This document shows, piece by piece, positions 55,218 through 64,000 of a stretch of DNA of 64,000 nt. The DNA comes from Henriciella sp. (lineage in GTDB: Bacteria > Pseudomonadota > Alphaproteobacteria > Caulobacterales > Hyphomonadaceae): assembly GCF_029937755.1 (NCBI RefSeq), contig NZ_JAPYPG010000001.1, positions 744,001-808,000 on the forward strand, in the 5' to 3' direction. The first letter of the stretch is position 1. Every line of letters starts with the position of its first letter. The position numbers and the translations under genes were made by a program. The notes under the pieces are model-generated. The model saw only the letters and a program-made list of their open reading frames with translations. It was not told the origin of the DNA and ran no database searches.

Positions 55218-55814
55218 CTAGAGACTGCCCTTGGTGGAGGCCGGTTTGCCCTGAAGGCGCGGATCGGCCGTCACTGCCATGCGCAGGGCTCGGGCGGTTG
55301 CCTTGAAGCAGCTCTCGGCAATATGGTGATTATTCTCACCATAGAGATTTTCGACGTGCAGGCACATGCCGCCATTGCCTGCGAGGGCGTGGAAGAACTC
55401 CTTGAAGAGTTCTGTGTCCATGTCGCCGATCTTGTCGCGCCGGAAATCCACCTTCCAGACGAGATAGGGGCGCTTGCAAAGGTCAATTGACGCGCGGCTC
55501 AGCGTTTCGTCCATCGGAATATAGGCGTGACCGAAACGATTAATGCCGGCAAAATCGCCCAACGCCTTCATGATTGCCTGGCCTATGACGATGCCGGCAT
55601 CCTCCACCGTGTGGTGGAAGTCGATGTGCAGGTCACCCTTCGCCTTGACGGTCAGATCGATGAAGCTGTGGCGCGACAGTGAATCCAGCATATGGTCGAA
55701 GAAGCCGACACCGGTCTGAATGTCTGACTTTCCTGTCCCGTCTATATCGACGGTGACGGTGATATCGGTCTCGCGCGTGGTGCGCGTTACGGTGGCGGTA
55801 CGATGATTGGTCAT
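55218..55814 (-). CDS. hisB: Imidazoleglycerol-phosphate dehydratase
   Basis: A 198-residue Mn enzyme forming imidazole acetol phosphate. The paired His motifs are [24 protein letters not shown] and [13 protein letters not shown]. Monofunctional, without the phosphatase domain of enteric HisB. It is separated from the other his genes by the M20 gene on the opposite strand. Divergent from the GGDEF-EAL gene. Confidence 0.97.
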   Translation of the reverse strand: MTNHRTATVTRTTRETDITVTVDIDGTGKSDIQTGVGFFDHMLDSLSRHSFIDLTVKAKGDLHIDFHHTVEDAGIVIGQAIMKALGDFAGINRFGHAYIPMDETLSRASIDLCKRPYLVWKVDFRRDKIGDMDTELFKEFFHALAGNGGMCLHVENLYGENNHHIAESCFKATARALRMAVTADPRLQGKPASTKGSL

Positions 55815-55895
55815 ATCGGCTTCAGATAGTCTCTCCAGTTCGAAAGAGCTACACCAGATTCATTCACGGAATTCTAAAGTTTCAGTGGGAGTTAT

Positions 55896-55918
55896 GCTTC
55901 AGCGTTCAGATCTGAAGC
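55896..55918. repeat. Inverted repeat in the hisB / GGDEF-EAL promoter gap
   Basis: GCTTCAG (55896-55902) and CTGAAGC (55912-55918) form a 7-bp inverted repeat; inside it TTCAGATCTGAA (55905-55916) is a perfect palindrome. It could be an operator for either divergent gene or a hairpin in the GGDEF-EAL leader. Confidence 0.4.
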
Positions 55919-55967
55919 ACGAACCCGCCGAGGCCCCCTCCTGCAAGTACTTGTCAAACTCACCCGC

Positions 55968-57923
55968 ATGCTTGCCAAGGCACGCTTTTCAACGGTTGTT
56001 CCGGCAACGGCCGGAGTACTCGCGCTGGTTTTGTCGATCCTGTTCGATGTGGCGTATTTAACTGCGGCACATTCCCGCACCGAGGAGGCCAATGATATCC
56101 TCGCCGCACGGATTGCGGAGGCGGTCGCGCCGCCTTTTGCCGCGGGAGATATGGCCGAGGTTGAGAACATCGTGTCAGCGATCGCGCCTGGCGATGTCGT
56201 TGTGACAGACATGAACGGGACTGTCGTAGCCGGATCTGGTGATGCAAATCAACGCGGCGAGACCTTTTCCGTTATGGCGGGCGGGCAGCAGATCGCAACG
56301 ATCCATGCCGACCAGATTATGTCCAATGGCTTTCTTATCCCCCTGCCAGTCATGCTCACCACGACGCTGATCGTTGTCGGGCTGGCCTTCTGGCTATCGA
56401 GCTTTTTCGGGCGCATCACCAGTTCCCAGATTGAGGGTCTTGCGGAAACCCTCAAGCGACTTGGCGAGGGGCGATTGTCACAAGCCAGCAGCACACAGCT
56501 GAGTTTTGAAGAGTTTCGCTATCTTCAGGTCGATCTCGTGAGAACGATGCGACGGCTGCGGGCGGAGAATATCAAGTTACAGCAAGCCGCCTACAGCGAT
56601 GAGCGAACCGGCTTGGGCAATTCGGCAAAACTGACCGAGCAGCTGACGGATGTGATCTCCGGCTGTTCGTTCGAGGAGCCGGCGGCCTACGTTCTTCTGG
56701 ATGCGGAAGGCCTGCAGCATTTTTCCGAGTCGCATGGCATGATCATGCCGAATGAAGTCCATGCCGCCCTTGCGCGGCGCCTCTCTCAATATGTTGCCGA
56801 TCAGGAAAAGGAATACTCAATGCCGGCCGGAAGCTGGCCGGTCTTTGCGCTGCAGTCAGATGAATTTGCCGTTCTGGTTGACAGGATCGGGACCCGAGCG
56901 GATGTGATGCGGTTTGTGCGCCAGATGCTGGATCTGCTGCGGCAACCCTATGAAATTGGCGGCCAGTCCTTCCGTCTGCCGGCGCGCGCCGGGATCGTCA
57001 TTATTCCAGAGGATGGTCAGTCACCGACCGAAATCCGCAAGCGCGCTGAATCTGCGCTTTATCAGGCACGCCGCGCCGAGACTGTGAATTTCCAGTTCTA
57101 TTCGCCAAAGTTCGACCGCCAGACCGCCGCCCGCAAGCGACTTGAGGCGGAAGTCCGCGCGGCTGTCGAAAATCGGCGCTTCGTACCTGTTTTCCAGCCC
57201 AAGGTGGATTTGCGTACAGGCCGTATAGTCGGTGCAGAGGCCCTGGCACGCTGGAAGCTGGAAAGTGGGCGCATCGTTTCGCCGAGCGTTTTTATTCCTG
57301 TGGCCGAAGCGACGGGGCAGATCGGTCAGATCGGTATGCAGATTACCGAGCAAGCCTGCCGCGCTGCCGCGCAGTGGCATGCCCGGGGCTTCCGGGATGT
57401 CTCGGTTGCCGTCAATGTCTCACCGTTACAGTTCGAGTCCGAGGACCTGGGCGCCATGATCATCCGTGCGATGAGTGAGGCCGGGCTTCCCCCACGGCTG
57501 TTGCAGCTGGAGATCACCGAGAGTGTTGCCGTCTCCGATCCAGACCGGCTGAAAGATGTTATCAATCCGCTCAAGACAATGGGAGTTAGGCTCGCCATCG
57601 ACGATTTTGGCACCGGCCACTCCAACCTGTCCATGCTGGGTCGACTGCCTTATGACGTGTTCAAGATCGACCGCGCTTTTATTTCCAGCCTCTATACCGA
57701 CAAGCAGGCGCCCGCGATTGTCGAGATGATCCTTGGCATGGCCGAGACGCTTGGCATGGAGACGGTGGCTGAAGGTGTCGAGACCGAGGCCCAGCAGAAT
57801 TTCCTGCGCAGACGCGGTTGCGACCAGTACCAAGGCTATTATTACAGCCCGCCCGTATCGATGGAGAAATTCATCGAGATGCTCATCGTCGACCGGGATA
57901 ATTCAACAGCCAATGCAGGCTGA
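55968..57923 (+). CDS. Membrane c-di-GMP phosphodiesterase with degenerate GGDEF
   Basis: A 651-residue protein. Two membrane helices (about 13-33 and 121-146) bracket a periplasmic segment, followed by a HAMP-like linker, a GGDEF domain (about 205-380) and an EAL domain (about 390-645). The GGDEF signature is degraded to LQSDEF, so cyclase activity is unlikely. The EAL motif [18 protein letters not shown] and [10 protein letters not shown] are intact, predicting active c-di-GMP hydrolysis. The signal sensed is unknown. No clear ribosome site precedes ATG 55968. Upstream of hslVU on the same strand. Confidence 0.88.
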   Translation: MLAKARFSTVVPATAGVLALVLSILFDVAYLTAAHSRTEEANDILAARIAEAVAPPFAAGDMAEVENIVSAIAPGDVVVTDMNGTVVAGSGDANQRGETFSVMAGGQQIATIHADQIMSNGFLIPLPVMLTTTLIVVGLAFWLSSFFGRITSSQIEGLAETLKRLGEGRLSQASSTQLSFEEFRYLQVDLVRTMRRLRAENIKLQQAAYSDERTGLGNSAKLTEQLTDVISGCSFEEPAAYVLLDAEGLQHFSESHGMIMPNEVHAALARRLSQYVADQEKEYSMPAGSWPVFALQSDEFAVLVDRIGTRADVMRFVRQMLDLLRQPYEIGGQSFRLPARAGIVIIPEDGQSPTEIRKRAESALYQARRAETVNFQFYSPKFDRQTAARKRLEAEVRAAVENRRFVPVFQPKVDLRTGRIVGAEALARWKLESGRIVSPSVFIPVAEATGQIGQIGMQITEQACRAAAQWHARGFRDVSVAVNVSPLQFESEDLGAMIIRAMSEAGLPPRLLQLEITESVAVSDPDRLKDVINPLKTMGVRLAIDDFGTGHSNLSMLGRLPYDVFKIDRAFISSLYTDKQAPAIVEMILGMAETLGMETVAEGVETEAQQNFLRRRGCDQYQGYYYSPPVSMEKFIEMLIVDRDNSTANAG

Positions 57924-57973
57924 GCACTGGCAGGCCCTTGCGAAGTGATCGTGGGTGCGCCACATCCCCTTTC

Positions 57974-58543
57974 GTGACAGAGAACGATACTTCCCGCTCC
58001 CCGCTGTGGCACGGCACGACAATTCTTGCCGTGCGCACCGAAGACAAGGTTGTGATCCTGAGTGATGGACAGGTCTCGATGGGCCAGACCGTCATGAAAG
58101 GGAATGCCCGCAAGGTGCGCCGCCTTGGCAGTGACAATGCGATCCTGGCCGGCTTTGCCGGGGCCACTGCCGACGCCTTCACCTTGTTTGAACGCCTCGA
58201 ACAGAAACTCGAGCGCCACCCCAACCAGCTGCAGCGCGCTGCCGTTGAGCTTGCCAAGGACTGGCGAACGGAAAAATACCTTCAGAAGCTCGAAGCGCTG
58301 CTGATCGTTGCCGATAAGGAAGTGACCCTGGTCATTACGGGCGCCGGGGATGTTCTTGAGCCCGAACACAATGTTGTCGCTGTTGGCTCTGGCGGGAACT
58401 ACGCGCTTGCTGCGGCGCGTGCGCTCTACGCCTACGAAAAGGATGCCGAGGCGCTCGGTCGTCAGGCCATGGAGATCGCCGCCGACATCTGCGTCTACAC
58501 AAATGCGAATTTTTCTGTCGAGACCCTGGATCTCAAGACCTAA
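57974..58543 (+). CDS. hslV: ATP-dependent protease peptidase subunit HslV
   Basis: A 189-residue threonine peptidase. GTG 57974 ([10 protein letters not shown]) is preferred; the ORF track uses a TTG at 57938. A short propeptide precedes the catalytic Thr in [23 protein letters not shown] and [16 protein letters not shown] are typical. Twelve subunits pair with HslU; the stop overlaps the hslU start (TAATG). The start codon is uncertain because no strong ribosome site is visible. Confidence 0.92.
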   Translation: MTENDTSRSPLWHGTTILAVRTEDKVVILSDGQVSMGQTVMKGNARKVRRLGSDNAILAGFAGATADAFTLFERLEQKLERHPNQLQRAAVELAKDWRTEKYLQKLEALLIVADKEVTLVITGAGDVLEPEHNVVAVGSGGNYALAAARALYAYEKDAEALGRQAMEIAADICVYTNANFSVETLDLKT

Positions 58544-59847
58544 TGGATATGTTGACCCCGAAAGAAATCGTTGCGGAGCTCGACCGCCATATTGTTGGCC
58601 AGGCAGATGCCAAGCGTGCTGTGGCGCTCGCGCTGCGTAATCGCTGGCGCCGGAAGCAGGCGCCTGAGAACCTACGGGACGAAATTACGCCGAAGAATAT
58701 CTTGATGATTGGCCCGACCGGTGTCGGCAAGACCGAGGTTTCGCGCCGTCTGGCCAAGCTCGCGAACGCTCCCTTTCTCAAGGTCGAAGCCACGAAGTTC
58801 ACTGAAGTCGGCTATGTCGGACGCGATGTGGAACAGATTATTCGGGATCTGGTCGAGTCTGCAGTCAGCATGGTGAAGCAGCAGCGGCGCAAGACTGTCG
58901 AGGAACAGGCGCGCGAGGCTGCGGAAGACCGCCTGCTAGATTCGCTGGTGGGCGAGGATGCTCAAAGCTCTACGCGCGAAGTGTTTCGCAACAAGCTGCG
59001 CACTGGTGAGCTCGACGATAAGGATATCGATATCGAGCTTTCAGATTCGAGTAATCCCATGCCCATGATGGACCTGCCCGGTGGCGGTGGGTCCATGGGA
59101 ATGGTCAATCTCGGCGATCTGCTTGGCAAGGCCATGGGCGGGCGTACCAAGCGTGTGCGCACAACCGTACGCGATGCCTACAAGCCGCTTATTGGCGAGG
59201 AGGCCGACAAGCTGATTGATGAGGAAAGCGTGCAGCGCGAGGCAATCCGGCTGGTTGAGTCGGATGGCATCGTCTTTCTTGATGAGATCGACAAGGTTGC
59301 CGGCGCGAGCCAGCGCAGCGGCGCCGACGTCAGCCGCGAAGGCGTGCAGCGCGACCTGCTTCCCTTGATTGAGGGAACCACGGTCTCCACCCGCCGTGGA
59401 CCGGTGCAGACCGATCACATCCTGTTCATTGCGTCGGGCGCGTTTCATGTTGCCAAGCCATCGGATCTGCTGCCGGAATTGCAGGGCCGGTTGCCGATCC
59501 GGGTTGAGCTGAACGCTCTGTCCCGGGATGACATGCGCCGCATCCTTGTAGAACCTGAAGCCTCTCTGATCCGGCAGTATGAAGCCCTGATGAAGTCGGA
59601 AGGCATTGAGCTGAAGTTCGATGATGCTGCTATCGATGCCCTTGCCGATATTGCGGTGCGCGTAAACGATACGGTTGAGAATATCGGTGCGCGGCGCCTG
59701 CAGACGGTACTTGAGCGCCTGCTGGATGAGATCAGCTTTACTGCGCCTGACCGCTCAGGCGAGACTGTGACCATCACGGCTGATTATGTGGAGGCCCAGC
59801 TCTCGGACCTGGCCGGCAATACCGATCTGTCGAAATTTATCCTTTAG
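58543..59847 (+). CDS. hslU: HslU unfoldase ATPase
   Basis: A 434-residue AAA+ protein that unfolds substrates for HslV. Walker A is [16 protein letters not shown], the pore loop GYVGRD, Walker [11 protein letters not shown], with an intermediate (I) domain around residues 110-230 containing a Met/Gly-rich loop. The C-terminus DLSKFIL activates HslV. Ends 11 bp inside the convergent HxlR gene. Confidence 0.97.
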   Translation: MDMLTPKEIVAELDRHIVGQADAKRAVALALRNRWRRKQAPENLRDEITPKNILMIGPTGVGKTEVSRRLAKLANAPFLKVEATKFTEVGYVGRDVEQIIRDLVESAVSMVKQQRRKTVEEQAREAAEDRLLDSLVGEDAQSSTREVFRNKLRTGELDDKDIDIELSDSSNPMPMMDLPGGGGSMGMVNLGDLLGKAMGGRTKRVRTTVRDAYKPLIGEEADKLIDEESVQREAIRLVESDGIVFLDEIDKVAGASQRSGADVSREGVQRDLLPLIEGTTVSTRRGPVQTDHILFIASGAFHVAKPSDLLPELQGRLPIRVELNALSRDDMRRILVEPEASLIRQYEALMKSEGIELKFDDAAIDALADIAVRVNDTVENIGARRLQTVLERLLDEISFTAPDRSGETVTITADYVEAQLSDLAGNTDLSKFIL

Positions 59848-60184
59848 CAGCGCTGGCTGAGCGCCGCACGGGCAGATGTTTCTTGCCCCAGTCGCGGAAG
59901 GTCATCAGAGCAGGGCCGAACTCCCGTCCCTTTTCGGTGAGCAGATATTCGTAACGTTTGGGCCGCTCTACATAGAGCTTGCGCTCAAGAATGCCTGCTT
60001 CCACAAGCCGCTTGAGTCGGCTGGAGATAATATGGCGCGTTGCTCCCGTATTGGCGGCAAATTCCTCGAACTTTGAGCTCCCGAGAAAGCAGTCCCGCAG
60101 GATCAGCAGGGTCCAGCGATCGCCAACCAGGGTCAGCGTTCGCGCCACGGGGCACCAATTTTCTTCGAGTTCGGTCCATTTCAT
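59837..60184 (-). CDS. HxlR-family transcriptional regulator
   Basis: A 115-residue winged-helix regulator. The family Cys is in [24 protein letters not shown], followed by [30 protein letters not shown] and a wing with [14 protein letters not shown]. HxlR proteins often respond to reactive carbonyls or thiol-modifying compounds through that Cys. It is divergent from an SDR gene; a perfect inverted repeat lies between them and is its likely operator. Confidence 0.9.
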   Translation of the reverse strand: MKWTELEENWCPVARTLTLVGDRWTLLILRDCFLGSSKFEEFAANTGATRHIISSRLKRLVEAGILERKLYVERPKRYEYLLTEKGREFGPALMTFRDWGKKHLPVRRSASAAKG

Positions 60185-60212
60185 GATGACAGACCATAAA
60201 CCAATTTGCTAG

Positions 60213-60229
60213 AGTTCCAAAATGGAACT
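60213..60229. promoter_or_regulatory. Probable HxlR operator
   Basis: AGTTCCA-AAA-TGGAACT, a perfect 7-3-7 inverted repeat. It is 28 bp from the hxlR start and 9 bp from the SDR start, so binding could control both. Confidence 0.65.
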
Positions 60230-60238
60230 GAAATCGGC

Positions 60239-60961
60239 ATGAAACAGGCAGCGATCATCATAGGCGCAGGAGACGCGACGGGCGGGGCAATTGCAAGACG
60301 TTTTGCGCGTGGCGGATTTGCTGCCATTTGTGTGAGAAGGACAGAAGAGGCGGTGCTGCCACTGGTCGAAAGTATCCGTGCAGCGGGTCTTGAGGCGGAA
60401 GCGGCCGGGTGCGACGCGCGCGACGAGGACCAGATGATCGCGCTGTTCGATCGTGTGGAGCGCGAGGCCGGTCCAGTTGGCGCGATGATCTTCAATATCG
60501 GCGCGAATGTCCATTTCCCAATCACCGACACGACGGCGCGTATTTATCGCAAGGTCTGGGAAATGGCGGCTTTCGCCGGTTTTCTCGCAGGCAGGGAAGC
60601 AGCGCGCGTAATGCTGCCCCGCAAGACGGGCACAATAATCTTTACTGGTGCGACGGCCTCGATGCGTGGCGGCGCGGGCTTTTCGGCCTTTGCAGGGGCA
60701 AAGTTCGCCTTACGCGCGCTCGCCCAATCCATGGCGCGTGAATTGGGACCACAAGGAATCCATGTGGCGCACTCAGTCATTGATGGAGCGATCGATACGG
60801 CATTTATCCGGAAGAACTTTCCTGATCGCTATAAGCTTAAGGATGAGGATGGCATCCTGGACCCGGAAGCCATCGCCGAAGCCTATTGGATGCTCCACAA
60901 TCAACCACGAACGGCATGGACGCATGAGCTCGACCTCAGGCCTTGGATTGAAAAGTTCTAA
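60239..60961 (+). CDS. Atypical short-chain dehydrogenase/reductase-like protein
   Basis: A 240-residue Rossmann-fold protein from ATG 60239. The cofactor loop is IIIGAGDATGGAIAR. The active-site YxxxK is FAGAK (Phe151, Lys155), so the catalytic Tyr is replaced, and the usual Ser about 13 residues before is Ala in TGATAS. The C-terminal part GPQGIHVAHSVIDGAIDTAFIR is typical of a subgroup I recall with the same Phe. It may bind a nucleotide without normal SDR redox chemistry. Divergent from the HxlR regulator and followed by the HCCA-isomerase-like gene. Confidence 0.82.
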   Translation: MKQAAIIIGAGDATGGAIARRFARGGFAAICVRRTEEAVLPLVESIRAAGLEAEAAGCDARDEDQMIALFDRVEREAGPVGAMIFNIGANVHFPITDTTARIYRKVWEMAAFAGFLAGREAARVMLPRKTGTIIFTGATASMRGGAGFSAFAGAKFALRALAQSMARELGPQGIHVAHSVIDGAIDTAFIRKNFPDRYKLKDEDGILDPEAIAEAYWMLHNQPRTAWTHELDLRPWIEKF

Positions 60962-60970
60962 ATTGGAATG
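60954..60970. promoter_or_regulatory. Second copy of the HxlR-operator-like sequence
   Basis: AGTTCTAAATTGGAATG shares 13 of 17 bases with the operator at 60213; the core TTC(C/T)A-N3-TGGAA is kept. It covers the SDR stop codon and is 14 bp before the next start. Confidence 0.35.
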
Positions 60971-60984
60971 CGCTGGAGATAAGA

Positions 60985-61593
60985 ATGACCCGAAAACTTG
61001 AATTCTGTTTCGATTTTATCAGCCCTTACTCCTATGTCGCCTTTCATGCGTTGCCTCACTATCTGAAAGGCGTCGAAGCGCAGTTGGTCTACCGACCCGT
61101 CTTCCTTGGCGCGATCATGAAGAATACCGGCAACCGCCCTCCTGGAATGGTGCCTGCAAAGGCGACCTACATGCAGAAGGACCTGCAGCGCAGCTGTGAT
61201 CGCTACGGAATCAGTTTTCGTATGAATCCTCATTTCCCGATGATGAACACTCGGCCGGTCCTTCGTATCGCTTGCGCATTGACCGGTTCTGATCAGGAGA
61301 GCTTCATCCGGACTATCTTTCATCACGTATGGGCTGCCCCCGAGCCGTTGAAGACAGATGAACTCGACCAGGTTAAGGCGGTCTGCGAAGCGGCCGGACT
61401 GGATGGGACGAAAATGGTCGCTCTGTCAGAAGATACAAACGCCAAATCAGCGATGATCGCCAACACGGAGAATGCACTTGAGCGCGGCGCGTTCGGCACC
61501 CCCAGCTTTTTCGTTGGAGACACACTCTTCTTCGGCCATGACCGGCTTGACTATGCGGCTGAGCTTCTCAAGGGGCCTCAACCCGTCGGCTGA
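60985..61593 (+). CDS. 2-hydroxychromene-2-carboxylate isomerase-like (kappa-GST/DsbA fold)
   Basis: A 202-residue thioredoxin-fold protein. The N-terminus FCFDFISPYSYVA has the glutathione-contacting Ser in place of a CxxC. The YRPVFLGAIMKNTGNRPP and GAFGTPSFFVGDTLFFGHDRLDY blocks mark the HCCA isomerase family. Members are glutathione-dependent isomerases of aromatic degradation, though many act on unknown substrates. Same strand as the SDR (23-bp gap), so part of an HxlR-controlled pair. Overlaps the convergent phyR by 16 bp. Confidence 0.88.
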   Translation: MTRKLEFCFDFISPYSYVAFHALPHYLKGVEAQLVYRPVFLGAIMKNTGNRPPGMVPAKATYMQKDLQRSCDRYGISFRMNPHFPMMNTRPVLRIACALTGSDQESFIRTIFHHVWAAPEPLKTDELDQVKAVCEAAGLDGTKMVALSEDTNAKSAMIANTENALERGAFGTPSFFVGDTLFFGHDRLDYAAELLKGPQPVG

Positions 61594-62330
61594 GCCCGTG
61601 ACTGAAGCAAGGCCTGGCCAATTATGGCCTTGATGGTTTTCGGTGTGAACGGCTTTTCCACGAGAAAGGTCGGCTCTCCTGTTTCGCCGCGCAACAAGGC
61701 GTGTGGGAAGGCGGTGATGAAGACAACCGGAATCCCGTAAAGTGAGGCGATTTCAGTTGCCACATCGGCGCCCGAAGCCTCATCGTTCAGGATGACATCA
61801 GAGAGGACCAGGCCTGGCCGCAGGTCCTGGCAAGCTGTCATGGCGGCTCTGGCTTCTGATGCGGTTCCGATCACGGTGTGACCCATGCCGTGGATAATAC
61901 TGGCAATATGGGCAGCGATAAGTGCCTCGTCCTCTATCATGTAGACATCTGTAGGGAGGGCGGAGGCTTCTTTTTGTCGGGCAGCGAGGAGTAGATCGAG
62001 GACCTCAATCTCCGGCTTTCCCATGATCGTGGCGACTTCTGCAACCGAAAAGTTTTCCAGCTCCGTTAGCAGGAGGGCTCTGCGCTCGGAACTGGCGAGC
62101 GACCGGGTGGCATTAGCACCTGCATCCGGAAATCTTGTTACCAAATGTGCATCAAGCACGCCATATAGATGGCATCGCAGGCCCGGTTCGTGCGGATCCG
62201 GATCGGATTCCGAAATCTTTTCAAGCATGACCGCGACCAGCTCATCGGCTGAGGCCCTGTTACCCGTGGCGGCCCGCGCATACCGCCTCAGGAAGGGTAT
62301 TGTCGCCTCGATCTGGTCCATTCTGGTCAC
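61578..62330 (-). CDS. phyR: PhyR-type general stress response regulator
   Basis: A 250-residue protein with an N-terminal sigma-factor-like domain (about 1-120: ATIPFLRRYARAATGNRASADELV, SSERRALLLTELENFSVAEVATIMG) and a C-terminal receiver domain. The receiver has VYMIEDEALIAAHI, the phospho-Asp in LVLSDVILND, ITAFP and VEKPF. In alphaproteobacteria phosphorylated PhyR sequesters the anti-sigma factor NepR and frees EcfG. nepR, ecfG and a PhyK-like kinase, often adjacent, are not visible here. Confidence 0.92.
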   Translation of the reverse strand: MTRMDQIEATIPFLRRYARAATGNRASADELVAVMLEKISESDPDPHEPGLRCHLYGVLDAHLVTRFPDAGANATRSLASSERRALLLTELENFSVAEVATIMGKPEIEVLDLLLAARQKEASALPTDVYMIEDEALIAAHIASIIHGMGHTVIGTASEARAAMTACQDLRPGLVLSDVILNDEASGADVATEIASLYGIPVVFITAFPHALLRGETGEPTFLVEKPFTPKTIKAIIGQALLQSRAQPTG

Positions 62331-62502
62331 AACTTTTGTCTGTCTTCCGCTTTGCGGAATGCTCGCAGCTTTATGCGGCGAGGTATAGGAACCATTGCCT
62401 CCGCTGTCGTCGCGCGAGCAGCAGTTTGGCTGAAGGAATGGAAGGCAGCTTGGAGCAGCTACCGCAGCACCTGCCAGGCGCTACGGTGGCAAGATTGCCT
62501 GA

Positions 62503-63501
62503 TCAGGCCAGAATGGCAGCCTTTTTCGCGAGCTCTGCATAAGGCGTCTCGGGTCGGGGCCCATAGTGAGAAATCACCTCGGCTGCAGCGATATGCCCAA
62601 GCTTGGCGCAAATCTGTAATGGAAGGCCCTTCGAGACCCCGAACAGGAAACCGGCTGCATACTGGTCGCCGGCGCCTGTCGTATCGATCACGTCTTTCAC
62701 TGGCTCGGCAGCAACATGGATCGGCTCTCCGTCTCCAATGACGACAGAGCCCTTCTCCGATCGGGTAACCGCAGCAAGGGCTGTGTCCTCGCGAAGTTTT
62801 TCGACTGCGGCATCGAAGTCATCCGTTTCGTAGAGGGACAGCAGTTCATCCTCATTGGCGAACAGGATGTCGACATGGTTTCGGATAAGATGGAGGAAGC
62901 TCTCGCGGTGACGTTCCACACAGAAGCTGTCCGATAGCGTAAGTGACACCTGGCGGCCTGCAGCCTTCGCGATTTCGGACGCATGCACGAAGGCGGCTTT
63001 CGCGGCTTCCTGATCGAAGAGATAGCCTTCCAGATAGAGAATGGCCGCTTTCGAGACCATGTCTTCCTGGACGTCTTCAGGCGAGAAGAGCACTGACGCC
63101 CCGAGAAAGGTGTTCATGCTGCGTGCCCCGTCAGGGGTTACGAAGATGATCGAGCGCGCCGTAGCCGGACCTTCAGCAAGCGGCGGCGTGGTGAAGGGAA
63201 TGCCGCTGTCATTCATGTCCTTGCGGAAGACATCGCCCAGCGCATCTTTCGAGACCTTCCCGATATAGCCGGCTCGGGCACCAAAGCTGGCGAGCCCGGC
63301 AATCGTATTGGCTCCCGAACCACCTGATAGCTGGCGAGCATCCGGAGCGGCTTTGGTCAGCGTATCGGCGCGCGGTTCATCGATCAGGGTCATGCCGTTC
63401 TTGCGAATTTCGTACTCCTCCAGAAAGGAGTCCTCGACCGGGGCAATCATGTCCACAATTGCGTTTCCAAGACCAACGACGTCGAACTCGATATCTGCCA
63501 C
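62503..63501 (-). CDS. Adenosine-kinase-like PfkB family sugar kinase
   Basis: A 332-residue ribokinase-fold enzyme from GTG 63501, with GAGAGG upstream; GTG 63507 (ORF track) is the alternative. VVGLGNAIVDMIAPV, GGSGANTIAGLASFGA and the catalytic DTTGAGDQYAAGFLFG with its Asp are present. Annotated homologues are called adenosine kinase, but PfkB members phosphorylate many sugars and nucleosides. Downstream on the same strand is phyR, 172 bp away. Confidence 0.85.
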   Translation of the reverse strand: MADIEFDVVGLGNAIVDMIAPVEDSFLEEYEIRKNGMTLIDEPRADTLTKAAPDARQLSGGSGANTIAGLASFGARAGYIGKVSKDALGDVFRKDMNDSGIPFTTPPLAEGPATARSIIFVTPDGARSMNTFLGASVLFSPEDVQEDMVSKAAILYLEGYLFDQEAAKAAFVHASEIAKAAGRQVSLTLSDSFCVERHRESFLHLIRNHVDILFANEDELLSLYETDDFDAAVEKLREDTALAAVTRSEKGSVVIGDGEPIHVAAEPVKDVIDTTGAGDQYAAGFLFGVSKGLPLQICAKLGHIAAAEVISHYGPRPETPYAELAKKAAILA

Positions 63502-63620
63502 GCGCACCTCTCTTTATTGACGGGAACAGCGCTTGGCTTCGCAAACCTTGAGCGCCGAAGCAAGCTAGTACCGGAATATTACTTCGCTTGTCCGCAGTCG
63601 CCTGCCCTAAAAGGCTGGCT

Positions 63621-64000
63621 CTAGATCGTAACGCCGGCCTTCTGTGCATCGGCCAGGAAGGCGGCAAGCCCCTTATCGGTCAGTGGATGATTGATCAGAC
63701 TGCGCAGGACGGCCGGTGGAACGGTGGCAACATCAGCGCCCGCTAGCGCAGACTCCTTCACATGGTTCGGTCCACGGATAGAGGCGGCCAGAATCTGGGT
63801 CTCGAACATATAGTTATCGTAGATCGTGCGGATGTCCTCGATAAGTTCCATACCATCAATGTTGAGGTCATCGAGCCGCCCGATGAAGGGCGATATATAG
63901 GTTGCGCCTGCCTTGGCGGCGAGAAGGGCCTGGTTTGCGGAAAAGCACAGGGTGACATTCACCGCGGTACCTTCATTGGCAAGTGTACGGCAGGCCTTCA
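63621..64000 (-). CDS. Small transaldolase / fructose-6-phosphate aldolase-like, N-terminus outside window
   Basis: The reading frame is open to the window edge: translation runs [20 protein letters not shown], so the ORF-track start at 63962 is internal. The block [24 protein letters not shown] and [17 protein letters not shown] mark the small transaldolase (TAL/FSA) family, a TIM barrel. The Schiff-base Lys would be just beyond the edge. It transfers dihydroxyacetone units in the pentose phosphate pathway. The gap to the PfkB kinase is about 120 bp. Confidence 0.9.
   Translation of the reverse strand, partial: KACRTLANEGTAVNVTLCFSANQALLAAKAGATYISPFIGRLDDLNIDGMELIEDIRTIYDNYMFETQILAASIRGPNHVKESALAGADVATVPPAVLRSLINHPLTDKGLAAFLADAQKAGVTI

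Noticed and set aside
62388-62412. GGAAC followed by CGTC, considered as an EcfG promoter near phyR
   Set aside because: The -10-like part is off by one base and the spacing is 15 instead of 16-17; it would also drive the wrong strand for phyR.
62352-62741. Plus-strand ORF (129 residues) starting in the phyR/PfkB gap, considered as a NepR-like or small regulator gene
   Set aside because: Most of it is antisense to the PfkB kinase, it is Arg/Ser-rich, and the NepR helix pattern is absent.
1-64000. Prophage, insertion sequence, CRISPR array, tRNA or rRNA genes
   Set aside because: No transposase, integrase, regularly spaced repeats or RNA-gene-like segments were seen; the gaps are too short or lack structure. 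A tRNAscan/Infernal run would be decisive.

Overview
The window looks like chromosomal DNA of an alphaproteobacterium of the Caulobacterales, most likely Hyphomonadaceae-like. This placement is inferred from gene content and order, not from a phylogeny. The supports are the hemE / replication-origin / PPSR-maf-aroE-coaE-dnaQ arrangement, CtrA-type boxes (TTAA-N7-TTAA), GANTC sites, parS sites around parAB, and regulators typical of the group (CenR-like, NtrZ-like, PhyR, TimA). DNA is GC-rich and gene-dense. Many genes overlap by ATGA or TGATG, and I saw no tRNA, rRNA, CRISPR array, prophage or insertion sequence.

Layout. 0-6 kb: end of a RarD-type permease, LysE exporter, serine hydrolase, then a CoA-ester lyase and a mesaconyl-CoA hydratase-like gene (ethylmalonyl-CoA pathway candidates) with an ArsC-like gene between them. 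5.6-10.4 kb: dapF, mtaB, ftsY and 5-formyl-THF cyclo-ligase, the last three overlapping. 10.4-16 kb (minus): argH-lptM-lysA-TIGR02302 operon. 16-24 kb: thioredoxin-like TlpA, a Gly/Glu-rich lipoprotein divergent from an iron/2-oxoglutarate hydroxylase across a Fur-like box, phytase-like esterase, cobT-cobS, amidohydrolase. 24-31 kb: rpmB, DUF3108, xthA, cenR, L,D-transpeptidase, yggS, ThiE-like, ntrZ, porin, DUF3576. 31-35.5 kb: leuS-lptE-holA overlapping operon.

35-51 kb is the replication and segregation centre. Running leftward are hemE, hemJ, rho, mnmE, mnmG, rsmG, parA and parB. Running rightward are PPSR, maf, aroE, coaE and dnaQ. Between hemE and PPSR is a 355-bp gene-free region with tandem CtrA boxes, DnaA-box-like sequences and five GANTC sites: the probable chromosomal oriC. 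Six parS or parS-like sites lie inside coding sequences within about 6.6 kb on either side. Genes next to the origin point away from it, so transcription and replication are co-directional.

51-56 kb: the histidine genes hisB and hisHAFE on the minus strand, split by an oppositely oriented M20 amidohydrolase. 56-60 kb: a membrane GGDEF-EAL protein with a degenerate GGDEF, then hslV-hslU. 60-64 kb: HxlR regulator divergent from an atypical SDR and an HCCA-isomerase-like gene, a PhyR response regulator, an adenosine-kinase-like PfkB protein, and the start-truncated end of a small transaldolase.

I did not find a clearly undescribed multi-gene system. The most informative parts are the origin/parS region and several candidate regulatory sites.
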